DNA of 64,000 nt from an uncultured Eubacteriales bacterium (GTDB taxonomy: Bacteria > Bacillota > Clostridia > Oscillospirales > CAG-272). The stretch lies in NCBI GenBank assembly GCA_934432675.1, contig CAKRYT010000006.1:1-64000 (forward strand). The letters are read 5' to 3'. Made by a program: the position numbers and the translations under genes. The notes below the pieces were generated by a model. The model had not been told where the DNA came from, made no database searches, and saw only the letters and a program-made list of their open reading frames with translations. This document shows positions 24,501-31,503 of the stretch, one piece after another. Within the stretch, counting starts at the first letter, position 1. The number at the start of each line of letters is the position of its first letter.

Positions 24501-26534
24501 TTATTTGCGTTTCCAATAGTACTGCACATAAGTATCCGTCAAATAGTTGGCGTTGTTCGCCCCGTTGGATAAATACGACAAATTCGTCCCGCTGGTTGCG
24601 CTGAGGTACTGTGTTGTGTACCATCCCGTGGATGTTGCAAAAACAACGTCGGTCAGTTTCGTGCAATCGGCAAATGCTTTCGGCCCGATCAGTTTTACGC
24701 TTGACGGGATTGTGATGGATGAAAGGGAGGAGCACCACCTGAAAGCAGATGCGGAGATTGTTTCAACGCTGTATCCGAGGCGCACGGTCGTTAATTGATT
24801 GCAGCCGTAAAAAGCTTCGGTTCCGATTGTTTTCACGCCGTTGCCGATAACCGCCTTTTGAAGTTTGGTACAGTCTGCAAAGGCATAGTCTCCTATATAG
24901 GTAACGCTTTGGGGAATCGTTATTTCCGTAAGATGGGAGCACCCGTAAAATGCGCTGTCACCAATGGTGGTTACACTGTTCGGTATAGTGACGGAAGTGA
25001 CGGAGGTGTTATTCCGGAAAGCGTAGGATTTGATTTCGGTGACCGGTTTACCACGGCACTCGGATAGGATCGTAACGTCAGTTTCCGGGTTTGAGCCGTA
25101 GTGCGACACTACATAATGGTCGTCTGCACGGGTATAGGTGACGCTGTTGATGACAACAGGCGTATGGATATAGCAGTCGACGGCATAACAAATGAAAACC
25201 AACGCAATGGCCGACACCAGGATCAGCGCAATGATCAACCGCCGTCGGTTAATCCGTTGCCGCCGTTTTGCGCTCTCCGCTTCGCATGCGGCAACCCATT
25301 GGTCAATCGTCGTTGCGTAGCCTTCCAGTACCTGTCGTTGCTCCGGGTTGGCGAAGCGAACGGCTTTTTGAAAGTTTGCATTGCCCCGGATGGGATAAGG
25401 ATAGCGCAATAACTGTTTAATACTTCTGGACTCCGTTTGCGCGAGAAGTTTTAAGAAATACGCCTCGGAGTATTCGGGATCGGCATCGAGTACCTTTTCG
25501 CAGTAGGCGTTTACGCTTGCAAAGTCGCCGTCTTCTAGGAACAGCCATGCGCGCTTAATGAGCGATTGCAGGGACTGAACGGGGGCGGCGGCAGACATCG
25601 CGGGCGCAGCAGGAGTCATTGCCGGAGTCATTCTGTGTTCATCCGCCCCGACCAGCTTTTTGATGCCGCGGAGGAGGTCCTGCATAAATCCGAGTTTGGA
25701 CATATCCTGCGCCTGCAGATGCGAGAAAGCATCCGGCAGGTCGTACGGGTCCATGTCCCGGTAAGCGGGAATCAGGGTCTTTTTCGCGCCGGAGCGGATG
25801 AGTGCGAGATAACGGCTCCATTCGTTCTTCACCCACGGGGCGTTCAGGTATTCCGGCTTCGTCCCGACCACCACCATCACGGGTGCCGAGCGCAGCGCGG
25901 CAAATATGTACGGCTCGTAGGCGGTGCCGAGTTTGTCTTCCAGCGTGATACGGGAGAAGAAAACCTTGTACCCCTCGTTCGTCAGTTCGTAGTAGAGGTC
26001 GTTTGCGAGGACACTGTCACGGGTACGCACGCCCCGCTCGTCCGTCTCCTTGTAGCAGATAAAGACGTCGAACGGTGCCTCCCGCTCGGAGATGGCGAGG
26101 ATGCCTTTCTGAATGTTCTCGATCTCTTTGGCTTCCGCCTCGTAGAGTTCTCTCTGGTGTCCGTCGGCGTAGGTGAGTGCCGCCTTGTAGTCCTCGTCTG
26201 CGAGGATGGAGGTCAGTTGCGCGCGGTTGACGGTGGGGATGCGCCGGTGCGTTGCCGGGTCCTCGACGTACTCGATCCCGTAACGGCAGAGCACGATCGA
26301 CCAGTACGCCTCGGCGTCCGTGCCGTCTTCCCGCAGGATCTCCTCGTAGAGTGCCATCGCCTTGTCGAAGTCGCTCATACGGCGGAAGTGCCCCGCACGG
26401 TCGTAGAGATTGGCGCGCTTTTCGTCATCCAGTTTCGGCAGCGTCTGCTTCGCCCCGCAGTACGGGCATTCGGCGATGCTCGCCCCTGCCGCCACGTCCA
26501 GTGCGCCTCCGCACATTTTACACTTGAAAATCAT
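24501..26534 (-). CDS. zinc ribbon-TIR-TM-LRR protein
   Basis: This 677-residue protein, in order, has: a zinc ribbon (Cys5, Cys8, Cys23, Cys26), a TPR-like helical part (about 45-150), a TIR domain (153-295), a second helical part (320-415), a basic stretch KRRQRINRRR, one TM helix (432-452) and BspA-type LRR_5 repeats (about 490-630; TIPNSVTTIGDSAFYGC). Basic residues before the TM put the TIR inside and the LRRs outside. Glu238 in PWVKNEW aligns with the catalytic Glu of NAD-cleaving TIR domains (SARM1 WVHKE), so NADase activity is plausible but untested. The start follows GAGGAG. It is the last gene of the operon from 28801. Confidence 0.85.
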   Translation of the reverse strand: MIFKCKMCGGALDVAAGASIAECPYCGAKQTLPKLDDEKRANLYDRAGHFRRMSDFDKAMALYEEILREDGTDAEAYWSIVLCRYGIEYVEDPATHRRIPTVNRAQLTSILADEDYKAALTYADGHQRELYEAEAKEIENIQKGILAISEREAPFDVFICYKETDERGVRTRDSVLANDLYYELTNEGYKVFFSRITLEDKLGTAYEPYIFAALRSAPVMVVVGTKPEYLNAPWVKNEWSRYLALIRSGAKKTLIPAYRDMDPYDLPDAFSHLQAQDMSKLGFMQDLLRGIKKLVGADEHRMTPAMTPAAPAMSAAAPVQSLQSLIKRAWLFLEDGDFASVNAYCEKVLDADPEYSEAYFLKLLAQTESRSIKQLLRYPYPIRGNANFQKAVRFANPEQRQVLEGYATTIDQWVAACEAESAKRRQRINRRRLIIALILVSAIALVFICYAVDCYIHTPVVINSVTYTRADDHYVVSHYGSNPETDVTILSECRGKPVTEIKSYAFRNNTSVTSVTIPNSVTTIGDSAFYGCSHLTEITIPQSVTYIGDYAFADCTKLQKAVIGNGVKTIGTEAFYGCNQLTTVRLGYSVETISASAFRWCSSLSSITIPSSVKLIGPKAFADCTKLTDVVFATSTGWYTTQYLSATSGTNLSYLSNGANNANYLTDTYVQYYWKRK

Positions 26535-26576
26535 ATAGTCTCCTCGCGAAAAGTCATTGTATGAAAACGGGGAAAT

Positions 26577-26598
26577 GCGGCCACCCGGGGGTGGCCGC
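26577..26598 (-). terminator. intercistronic hairpin before TIR-LRR gene
   Basis: GCGGCCACCC pairs with GGGTGGCCGC around two bases. There is no proper U tract, so partial termination or RNA stabilisation is more likely than a full stop. Confidence 0.4.
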
Positions 26599-26609
26599 AA
26601 AAGCGCGCG

Positions 26610-27323
26610 TCAGCGGTGTACCTTACACTTGGCGTTGCGCTCTTCGATGAGGGCCAAAAGACGGCGCGCTGCCGCATTTGCCGGCTCCTCGTTGCCCGCC
26701 TTTAACGCCTCCGAGAAGGCGTTGAAGGCCTCGAAAATCTCGCCCTCCACGTCACTCGCCGCCTCGGTCGAGGCAGGGACGCTGTATCGGATGGCTTCAA
26801 AGACGCGTTCCGCGGTGCTCCGCAGGGCAGGGGTACCGGCGTAACCGATGAGGGCCTTTGCCTCGGTCGTGAGGGTGTGGATGAAGTCGGTCGCGGTTGC
26901 CGCACGCTCACCGATGTCCGTGACCGCCTCGACGGCGGCACCTGCGCGGAGCCCGTACCATATGTAGCCGCAAAGTGCGACGATGGCGATGACGGAGCCG
27001 AGCCACGCCGGCAACACCGGCACCAGCATAAAGACGGTACCGATGACGAGGGAGACGCCCAGCGCGGTATAGCCGACGCGCAGGACCGGGAGGCGCAGAA
27101 AGATTTTATCTTTATCGTCGTCCCGCAGGAACAGATAACTGCATATGAGTTGCCCGAGGAGCGTTACGAGCAGGAGCACGTACCCGATCCAGAAGGCGGG
27201 TTGATCCAATCTGTCAAACGTACCGCCGACGTTATGCGGGATGACGAAGGACAGGACGTTGAAGAGAATAAAGCCGACGAGCCACGAGAGGGCGTAATAC
27301 TTAAAATAACGATTGATTTTCAC
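26610..27323 (-). CDS. four-TM protein, function unknown
   Basis: I do not recognise this 237-residue protein. It has four hydrophobic helices (about residues 10-30, 45-68, 80-105 and 105-128) and a cytosolic helical tail of about 110 residues. The tail is rich in Ala and Glu (EGEIFEAFNAFSEALKAG) and may form a coiled coil. The tail resembles 5-bromo-4-chloroindolyl-phosphate-hydrolysis-type or toxic-anion-resistance-linked membrane proteins only in layout. It lies 15 bases after the SPFH gene and upstream of the TIR-LRR gene, so it is probably a membrane partner in that set. Confidence 0.7.
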   Translation of the reverse strand: MKINRYFKYYALSWLVGFILFNVLSFVIPHNVGGTFDRLDQPAFWIGYVLLLVTLLGQLICSYLFLRDDDKDKIFLRLPVLRVGYTALGVSLVIGTVFMLVPVLPAWLGSVIAIVALCGYIWYGLRAGAAVEAVTDIGERAATATDFIHTLTTEAKALIGYAGTPALRSTAERVFEAIRYSVPASTEAASDVEGEIFEAFNAFSEALKAGNEEPANAAARRLLALIEERNAKCKVHR

Positions 27324-27338
27324 GGTTTGTCATCTCCT

Positions 27339-28601
27339 TTACAGTTTTTCGCCGCATTCCATACAGAATTTTGCGCCGGGCGTGAGGGTCGCGCCGCATT
27401 TCGGGCAGGTTGCAGGGGCAAAGCGGTGACCGCATTCCATGCAGAACTTGGCACCTGCGGGCACGGTTGCTCCGCAGTCGGGGCATGTCAGAGAGGAGCC
27501 GGTTTTCTCGGCTACGCGCTGACCGCATGCCATGCAGAACTTCGCACTTGCAGGTAAGGGCGCGCCGCATTTTTCGCAGGTGGCGGTCCTCCCCTCGGGG
27601 GTGCCCGCCGCGGGCGCGGTCGCACTGTCGACGGCATCCCGCATCGTCCCGCCGACCATACCGGCGACGGCACCGCCGACCCCCGCCATGGTGCCGAGCC
27701 CGACCCCCATGTTGGTGTATTGTCCGACGGCTTCGTTCCTCGCCACCTCCGACGCGACGTCAAAGCCGCGTTCCTGCTGGTAGGTGTAACCCTCCTGCGC
27801 GCGTTTGGTTGCCATCGCCTGCGAGGCGATGACGGTCTTCTGCGCCTCGGTTTCGGCATGGATGACGCCGACCTGCTGTTGGAGTTTTGCTTCGGCAATA
27901 TCGGCGTATTGGCGGAAATGGAGCGACTTGAACTTCTCGTACATCGGCTCGCCGTCCGGCTTAACGACGTTCATCACAAAGAAACGTTCGAGGCAGATGC
28001 CGTAGTCGGCAAAGTCACTCATGAGCTGCTCGTGCAGTGCGTCGGAGAGCGGTTGGAGTTGTTCGTCAATTTCAAAAATGTTGATCTTGTGCGCCTTGAT
28101 GGTCGACGCAAGGTAGGTCTTGACTTTCGTCATGAGGAACGCGCGGAAGTAGGAGGCGAGTTGCGCCTGTCCGAGGAACGCCTCGGTCCCGACGAGTTTC
28201 ACCAGCAGTTTCATGCCGTTCTCTACACGGAGCGTCATTTCCCCGGAGGCACCGATTGTGAGTGGAAATCCGTAGGTCGGCTCCACATATTGCACGCGGG
28301 AGTCCGTCCCCCATTTGATGGACATTTGCTCCGTCTTGTTGATAAAATAGACTTCGCAATGGAACGGGGTCTTGTCACCGGTCGCGCGGTTCAGGAGTTT
28401 TCCGATTTTCGGGATGTTCTGCGTTTCGAGGGTATAGCGTCCGGGGCCGAATACGTCCTGTGCCTGCCCGTTCATGAAGAACACAGCCTCTTGCGACTCG
28501 TGCACAATGAGTTGCGTCAGGCAGTTGAAGTCTTCGGCGGGATGTTTCCAAACGAAGGTAGTATTGTTGCCTTCATACTTGATGATGTCTGCGATTGCCA
28601 T
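27339..28601 (-). CDS. SPFH domain protein with three zinc ribbons (YdjI-like)
   Basis: This 420-residue protein has an SPFH/band-7 domain of the YdjI or virion-core-like type (residues 1-260). Marks are ESQEAVFFMNGQAQDVFGPG and YTLETQNIPKIGKLLN. A Gln/Ala-rich helix (260-310) and a Gly-rich, mildly hydrophobic stretch (GVGLGTMAGVGGAVAGMVGG) follow. The end holds three double-CxxC zinc ribbons (CEKCGAPLP..FCMACG and two more). Such proteins form membrane-associated rings; in Bacillus YdjI acts with PspA-type stress proteins. The start follows GGAGG. The stop of the ribbon-helix-helix gene is 14 bases upstream. Confidence 0.88.
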   Translation of the reverse strand: MAIADIIKYEGNNTTFVWKHPAEDFNCLTQLIVHESQEAVFFMNGQAQDVFGPGRYTLETQNIPKIGKLLNRATGDKTPFHCEVYFINKTEQMSIKWGTDSRVQYVEPTYGFPLTIGASGEMTLRVENGMKLLVKLVGTEAFLGQAQLASYFRAFLMTKVKTYLASTIKAHKINIFEIDEQLQPLSDALHEQLMSDFADYGICLERFFVMNVVKPDGEPMYEKFKSLHFRQYADIAEAKLQQQVGVIHAETEAQKTVIASQAMATKRAQEGYTYQQERGFDVASEVARNEAVGQYTNMGVGLGTMAGVGGAVAGMVGGTMRDAVDSATAPAAGTPEGRTATCEKCGAPLPASAKFCMACGQRVAEKTGSSLTCPDCGATVPAGAKFCMECGHRFAPATCPKCGATLTPGAKFCMECGEKL

Positions 28602-28615
28602 AGTGTTTCCTCCGC

Positions 28616-28801
28616 TCATTTGATTTCCAGGTTGTCAACGGCGTATTCCAGGCTGACCTGGACGATTTCATTCCGCGTACGTCCCGTTTTGTTCGCAATA
28701 TCGTCGATTTTTTTCAGCAGTTCATTCGCAATGCGCGCCGAGATGACAACGGAGTCCCCCCGGTACTTTCGGGCGATAATGGTCAGTTTCTTTTCGTTCA
28801 T
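28616..28801 (-). CDS. ribbon-helix-helix (CopG/Arc-type) DNA-binding protein
   Basis: This 61-residue protein has the RHH layout: strand VVISARI, helix ANELLKKIDDIANKTG, and helix TRNEIVQVSLEYAVDNL. RHH proteins bind DNA as dimers through the strand pair and usually repress their own operon. The first gene of the operon, with a palindromic site between the -35 and -10 of its promoter, fits autoregulation. The ATG at 28801 follows GTGAGG; a GTG four codons upstream is possible. No toxin gene follows, so it is not an ordinary antitoxin. Confidence 0.8.
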   Translation of the reverse strand: MNEKKLTIIARKYRGDSVVISARIANELLKKIDDIANKTGRTRNEIVQVSLEYAVDNLEIK

Positions 28802-29123
28802 ATCATACCTCACAGGCGAGCCCCTTTGCTCGGAATTTGCAGGTGGGGATTTTCTCGCTCCACGGGTATTCTAACATGATACAAATGTATTTGCAATAGG
28901 TTTTGCAAAAAAATATGATTTTCCCGGGACAAAGCACAGAAAAAAACGGAGCCGAAAACCACAGGTTTTCGACTCAGGATCGAGGGCGTCATTTTTGATG
29001 ACGGGGGAGCGCAGTCCCTGACCTTCGCTTTTGAGGCCGATCAAAGCACGTTAAAATGATGCAAATTGGTTTCGGTCCGTGAAAAAAGACATAGTTGGGA
29101 GATAAAATGAGCAGTATTTTTGA
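28802..29123. other. intergenic region with hairpins and remnants
   Basis: Besides the operon promoter, this stretch has a minus-strand terminator (28950-28972: GTCGAAAACC/GGTTTTCGGC then TTTTTTT) with no intact minus-strand gene feeding it. A small inverted repeat lies at 28987-29003. A plus-strand open stretch, 28919-29059, reads ...RIEGVIFDDGGAQSLTF... before a stop; it may be a decayed coding fragment. A short ORF starting at 29107 ends at 29169. Confidence 0.4.
28868..28896 (-). promoter_or_regulatory. operon promoter with palindrome in the spacer
   Basis: On the minus strand TTGCAA (28891-28896) and TAGAAT (28868-28873) are 17 bases apart. The spacer contains the inverted repeat ATACA-TT-TGTAT (28879-28890), a candidate RHH operator. 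Confidence 0.7.
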
Positions 29124-29378
29124 AAACAAGTATATGAAAAAGAATCAAATGGCTTTCAGCGGGTCCTGACGCGTAACAGGCTGCCGCCCATGCGGTTCCA
29201 CGATCTGCGACACGCGACGGCTTCGATCCTCTTTGACAGGGGCTGGAGCGTGCCGGACGTCCAACACTGGCTCGGTCACTCGGATATCGAGACGACCATG
29301 AATATATATGTTGCTTACAACAACAACCGAAAAATACGGATCGGAGGAGATCTGGCAGGGCTTTTCTCGGAGCGCTGA
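29124..29378 (+). pseudogene. tyrosine integrase C-terminal relic
   Basis: About 85 codons remain of a phage-type tyrosine recombinase. The kept part is the catalytic C-terminus: FHDLRHATAS (HxxR), WLGHSDIETTMNIYV (the second His and the Tyr nucleophile) and a tail. The N-terminal domain and first catalytic Arg are absent; the frame is closed by a stop at 29121-29123. Any internal ATG (such as 29190) would yield a non-functional fragment. It points toward the 3' end of tRNA-Pro, the usual place for such integrases. It is taken as the scar of a lost or decayed element. Confidence 0.8.
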
Positions 29379-29398
29379 CAGACGCCGGGCGTCATAAA

Positions 29399-29425
29399 AA
29401 AAGGACAGACAAGCGCTGTCCTTTT
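29399..29425. terminator. bidirectional terminator next to the integrase relic
   Basis: AAAAGGACAG pairs with CTGTCCTTTT. The U tract is best on the minus strand (TTTTTTTAT). Confidence 0.65.
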
Positions 29426-29462
29426 GGTGCTGTTATTTTAACGTCCGTGGATAGCGGCCGGA

Positions 29463-29493
29463 AAAAGGGCTCCCCGGAAACCCGGAGAGCCCT
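29463..29493 (-). terminator. tRNA-Pro terminator
   Basis: On the minus strand AGGGCTCTCCGGG pairs with CCCGGGGAGCCCT-type sequence and is followed by TTTTTCC, 11 bases after the tRNA CCA. Confidence 0.8.
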
Positions 29494-29503
29494 AGTTTTC
29501 TAA

Positions 29504-29579
29504 TGGTCTGAGTGACTGGACTTGAACCAGCGGCCTCTACCACCCCAAGGTAGCGCGCTACCAACTGCGCCACACCCAG
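29504..29579 (-). tRNA. tRNA-Pro(GGG)
   Basis: The 76-base sequence folds as a cloverleaf. The acceptor stem is CTGGGTG with CACTCAG (one G-T pair), followed by A73 and an encoded CCA. The D arm is GCGC-AGTTGGTA-GCGC, and the anticodon arm CTACC-TTGGGGT-GGTAG gives anticodon GGG. The T arm is CTGG-TTCAAGT-CCAG. A consensus promoter lies upstream and a terminator downstream. Confidence 0.95.
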
Positions 29580-29618
29580 AAACGAACCGGGGCACCCTCG
29601 CCCCGTTTGCGCTTTGCT

Positions 29619-29647
29619 ATTATAGCACCGTGCGCGGGGTTTGTCAA
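29619..29647 (-). promoter_or_regulatory. tRNA-Pro promoter
   Basis: Perfect TTGACA (29642-29647, minus strand), a 17-base spacer and perfect TATAAT (29619-29624). Confidence 0.9.
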
Positions 29648-29991
29648 GAGAAAACTCGTGGGAAAGAGAGAAAATGATAAAAAAGTGTGGTGGCGCCGCG
29701 CAGGGGACGGTGTCAACGATGAAAGAGAAACAAGTGTGGCAGAACACCCCGGCAAGCCGGTAAGCAGAGATGAAGAAGAAGCGGGAAGCGCCGAGCGGAG
29801 GACGGGGGACAAGAGGAGACGGACGGCGGCAGAGAGGGGAAGACAAATAAACGGAGAGGGGAAAGAGAGCCGGACGGCAGAAAGACCGGCTGTGCAGTCG
29901 CCGACCAAGCAGGCAGATGTAAACATTCTGTGAATGACGGCAGAGGGACGTCGGGTAAACTAGCGCTTTTGCGGAGTCCGGAAAGCAATGC
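29648..29991. other. purine-rich intergenic stretch
   Basis: The plus strand is strongly A/G-biased through most of this 344-base region, with no ribosome-binding-site-supported ORF, hairpin of note or repeat. I see no function in it. It separates the tRNA/integrase-relic region from the fructan locus. Confidence 0.5.
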
Positions 29992-30043
29992 TTGGAAACG
30001 ATTCCAAAAAGTTATTGACTTATGCGGTCGAATGAGATAAGAT
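29992..30043 (+). promoter_or_regulatory. fructan locus promoter with LacI/CcpA-type operator
   Basis: TTGACT (30015-30020), a 17-base spacer and TAAGAT (30038-30043) form the promoter. Just upstream is TTGGAAACGATTCCAA (29992-30007), an inverted repeat with a central CG. It fits both a LacI-family operator and the cre consensus TGNAANCGNWNNCA bound by CcpA. A near copy is at 33793. Confidence 0.7.
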
Positions 30044-30081
30044 AAGCATGAAAATTGTTCTTTTTTCATAAGGAGCATGGC

Positions 30082-31503
30082 ATGGCAGAGCTTTCTTTAA
30101 GGCATATTTACAAGGTTTATCCCGCCAGACCGGGATCAAACGGTAAGAAAGACAAGGGGCAGGGAGGCGTCACAGAGGGGCGCCGCGGCGACTTTACTGC
30201 CGTCAAGGACTTCAATATGGAGATTTCCGACGGCGAGTTCATCGTCTTTGTCGGGCCATCCGGCTGCGGCAAATCGACCACTCTGCGCATGATCGCCGGG
30301 CTCGAGCCTATCTCCGCGGGCGAGCTCTATATCGACAACCGCCTGATGAACAACGTCGAGCCGAAAGACCGCGACATCGCCATGGTCTTCCAGAGCTATG
30401 CGCTGTACCCCCACATGACCGCCTATCAGAACATCGCGTTCGGGCTGAAAATGCGCCGTATCCCCGTGGCGAAGGTGGACAGGGAGGGTAACCCCGTCAC
30501 CGGTATAGATAAGCGCAAGATCCGCGAGATCAAGCGCAAACTCCGGGAGCTCGAAGCGAGCAGCCGCCAGATACAGGACGAGGTCAACCTCGCCGGAATG
30601 GAAGCACAGAAGAAAATCCTGGCGGACGATCTTCATTATTATGAAACGACGCCGGTACAGCTGTATTCCTATCGGCATATGTCCGCTGACCGGATTGACG
30701 AGCGCGTGAAATGGGCGGCGTCCATTCTCGGCATCGAGGAGCTCCTCGACAGCAAACCTGCCGAAATGTCTGGCGGTCAGCGGCAGCGGATCGCCCTCGG
30801 GCGCTCGATCGTGCGGCATCCGAAGGTCATGCTCCTCGACGAGCCGCTCTCCAACCTCGACGCCAAGCTCCGGACCGCCATGCGGGCGGAGATTGTCAAG
30901 ATCCACCAGCGCCTGAAAACGACCTTTATCTACGTCACGCACGACCAGATCGAAGCCATGACGATGGGGACGCGCATCGTCGTGATGCGGGGCGGTGTCA
31001 TCCAGCAAATCGATACGCCGACCAATCTTTTCGATTACCCCGTCAACAAATTCGTCGCCGGCTTCATCGGCACGCCGCAGATGAACTTCTTCGACGTGAT
31101 CATCCGCCGGGAGGGGAAGAACCTCGCGGTCCTGTTCCCCGGCAACAGCTCGGCGTCGTATCCGCTCGATGAACTGCGCACCATCCGCCCCGCGTATCTG
31201 GACGGAGAAGCGCACCACGCCGTCCTCGGCGTGCGCGCGGAAAATATGAGCCTTTCCCCCGAAGGGGGCATCCCCGCGACCCTTTCCCTCAAAGAGGTGC
31301 TCGGCAACACAACCCAGCTCTTTGTGCGCCTGACCGACGACGGTGCGGACAGCATCATCTGCGTCACGGAGCGCAACGATCTGCGCCCGGGCGACCGCCT
31401 GTTCGTGCAGGCGTCCGCCAAGCATATTCACCTGTTTGACAATGAAACGGAAGAATCCCTCATGGAGCGCACCTACGGGAACCCCACCGGAGGGAAGTCG
31501 TAA
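30082..31503 (+). CDS. sugar ABC transporter ATPase (MsmK/UgpC type) with insertion
   Basis: This 473-residue ATPase would energise the permeases at 40057 and 41033. Walker A GPSGCGKST is at residues 58-66, Q-loop FQSYALYPHMT follows, then signature MSGGQRQRIALGRS (near 228), Walker B VMLLDEPLS and switch His in VTHDQIEAM. The C-terminal MOBE/TOBE part is present (LGVRAENMSLS). Two things are odd: about 20 extra residues before Walker A (SNGKKDKGQGGVTEG) and a charged insertion of about 70 residues (about 130-205) in the helical domain ahead of the signature. The start follows AAGGAG. The stop overlaps the next start (TAATG). Confidence 0.9.
   Translation: MAELSLRHIYKVYPARPGSNGKKDKGQGGVTEGRRGDFTAVKDFNMEISDGEFIVFVGPSGCGKSTTLRMIAGLEPISAGELYIDNRLMNNVEPKDRDIAMVFQSYALYPHMTAYQNIAFGLKMRRIPVAKVDREGNPVTGIDKRKIREIKRKLRELEASSRQIQDEVNLAGMEAQKKILADDLHYYETTPVQLYSYRHMSADRIDERVKWAASILGIEELLDSKPAEMSGGQRQRIALGRSIVRHPKVMLLDEPLSNLDAKLRTAMRAEIVKIHQRLKTTFIYVTHDQIEAMTMGTRIVVMRGGVIQQIDTPTNLFDYPVNKFVAGFIGTPQMNFFDVIIRREGKNLAVLFPGNSSASYPLDELRTIRPAYLDGEAHHAVLGVRAENMSLSPEGGIPATLSLKEVLGNTTQLFVRLTDDGADSIICVTERNDLRPGDRLFVQASAKHIHLFDNETEESLMERTYGNPTGGKS

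Noticed and set aside
28616..28801. RHH protein as antitoxin of a toxin-antitoxin pair
   Set aside because: The next gene is an SPFH protein and no small toxin-like gene follows, so autoregulation of the operon is the simpler reading.
29607..29933. A 108-codon ORF in the purine-rich stretch
   Set aside because: Composition-driven Arg/Glu-rich sequence, no ribosome binding site, and it overlaps the tRNA promoter.
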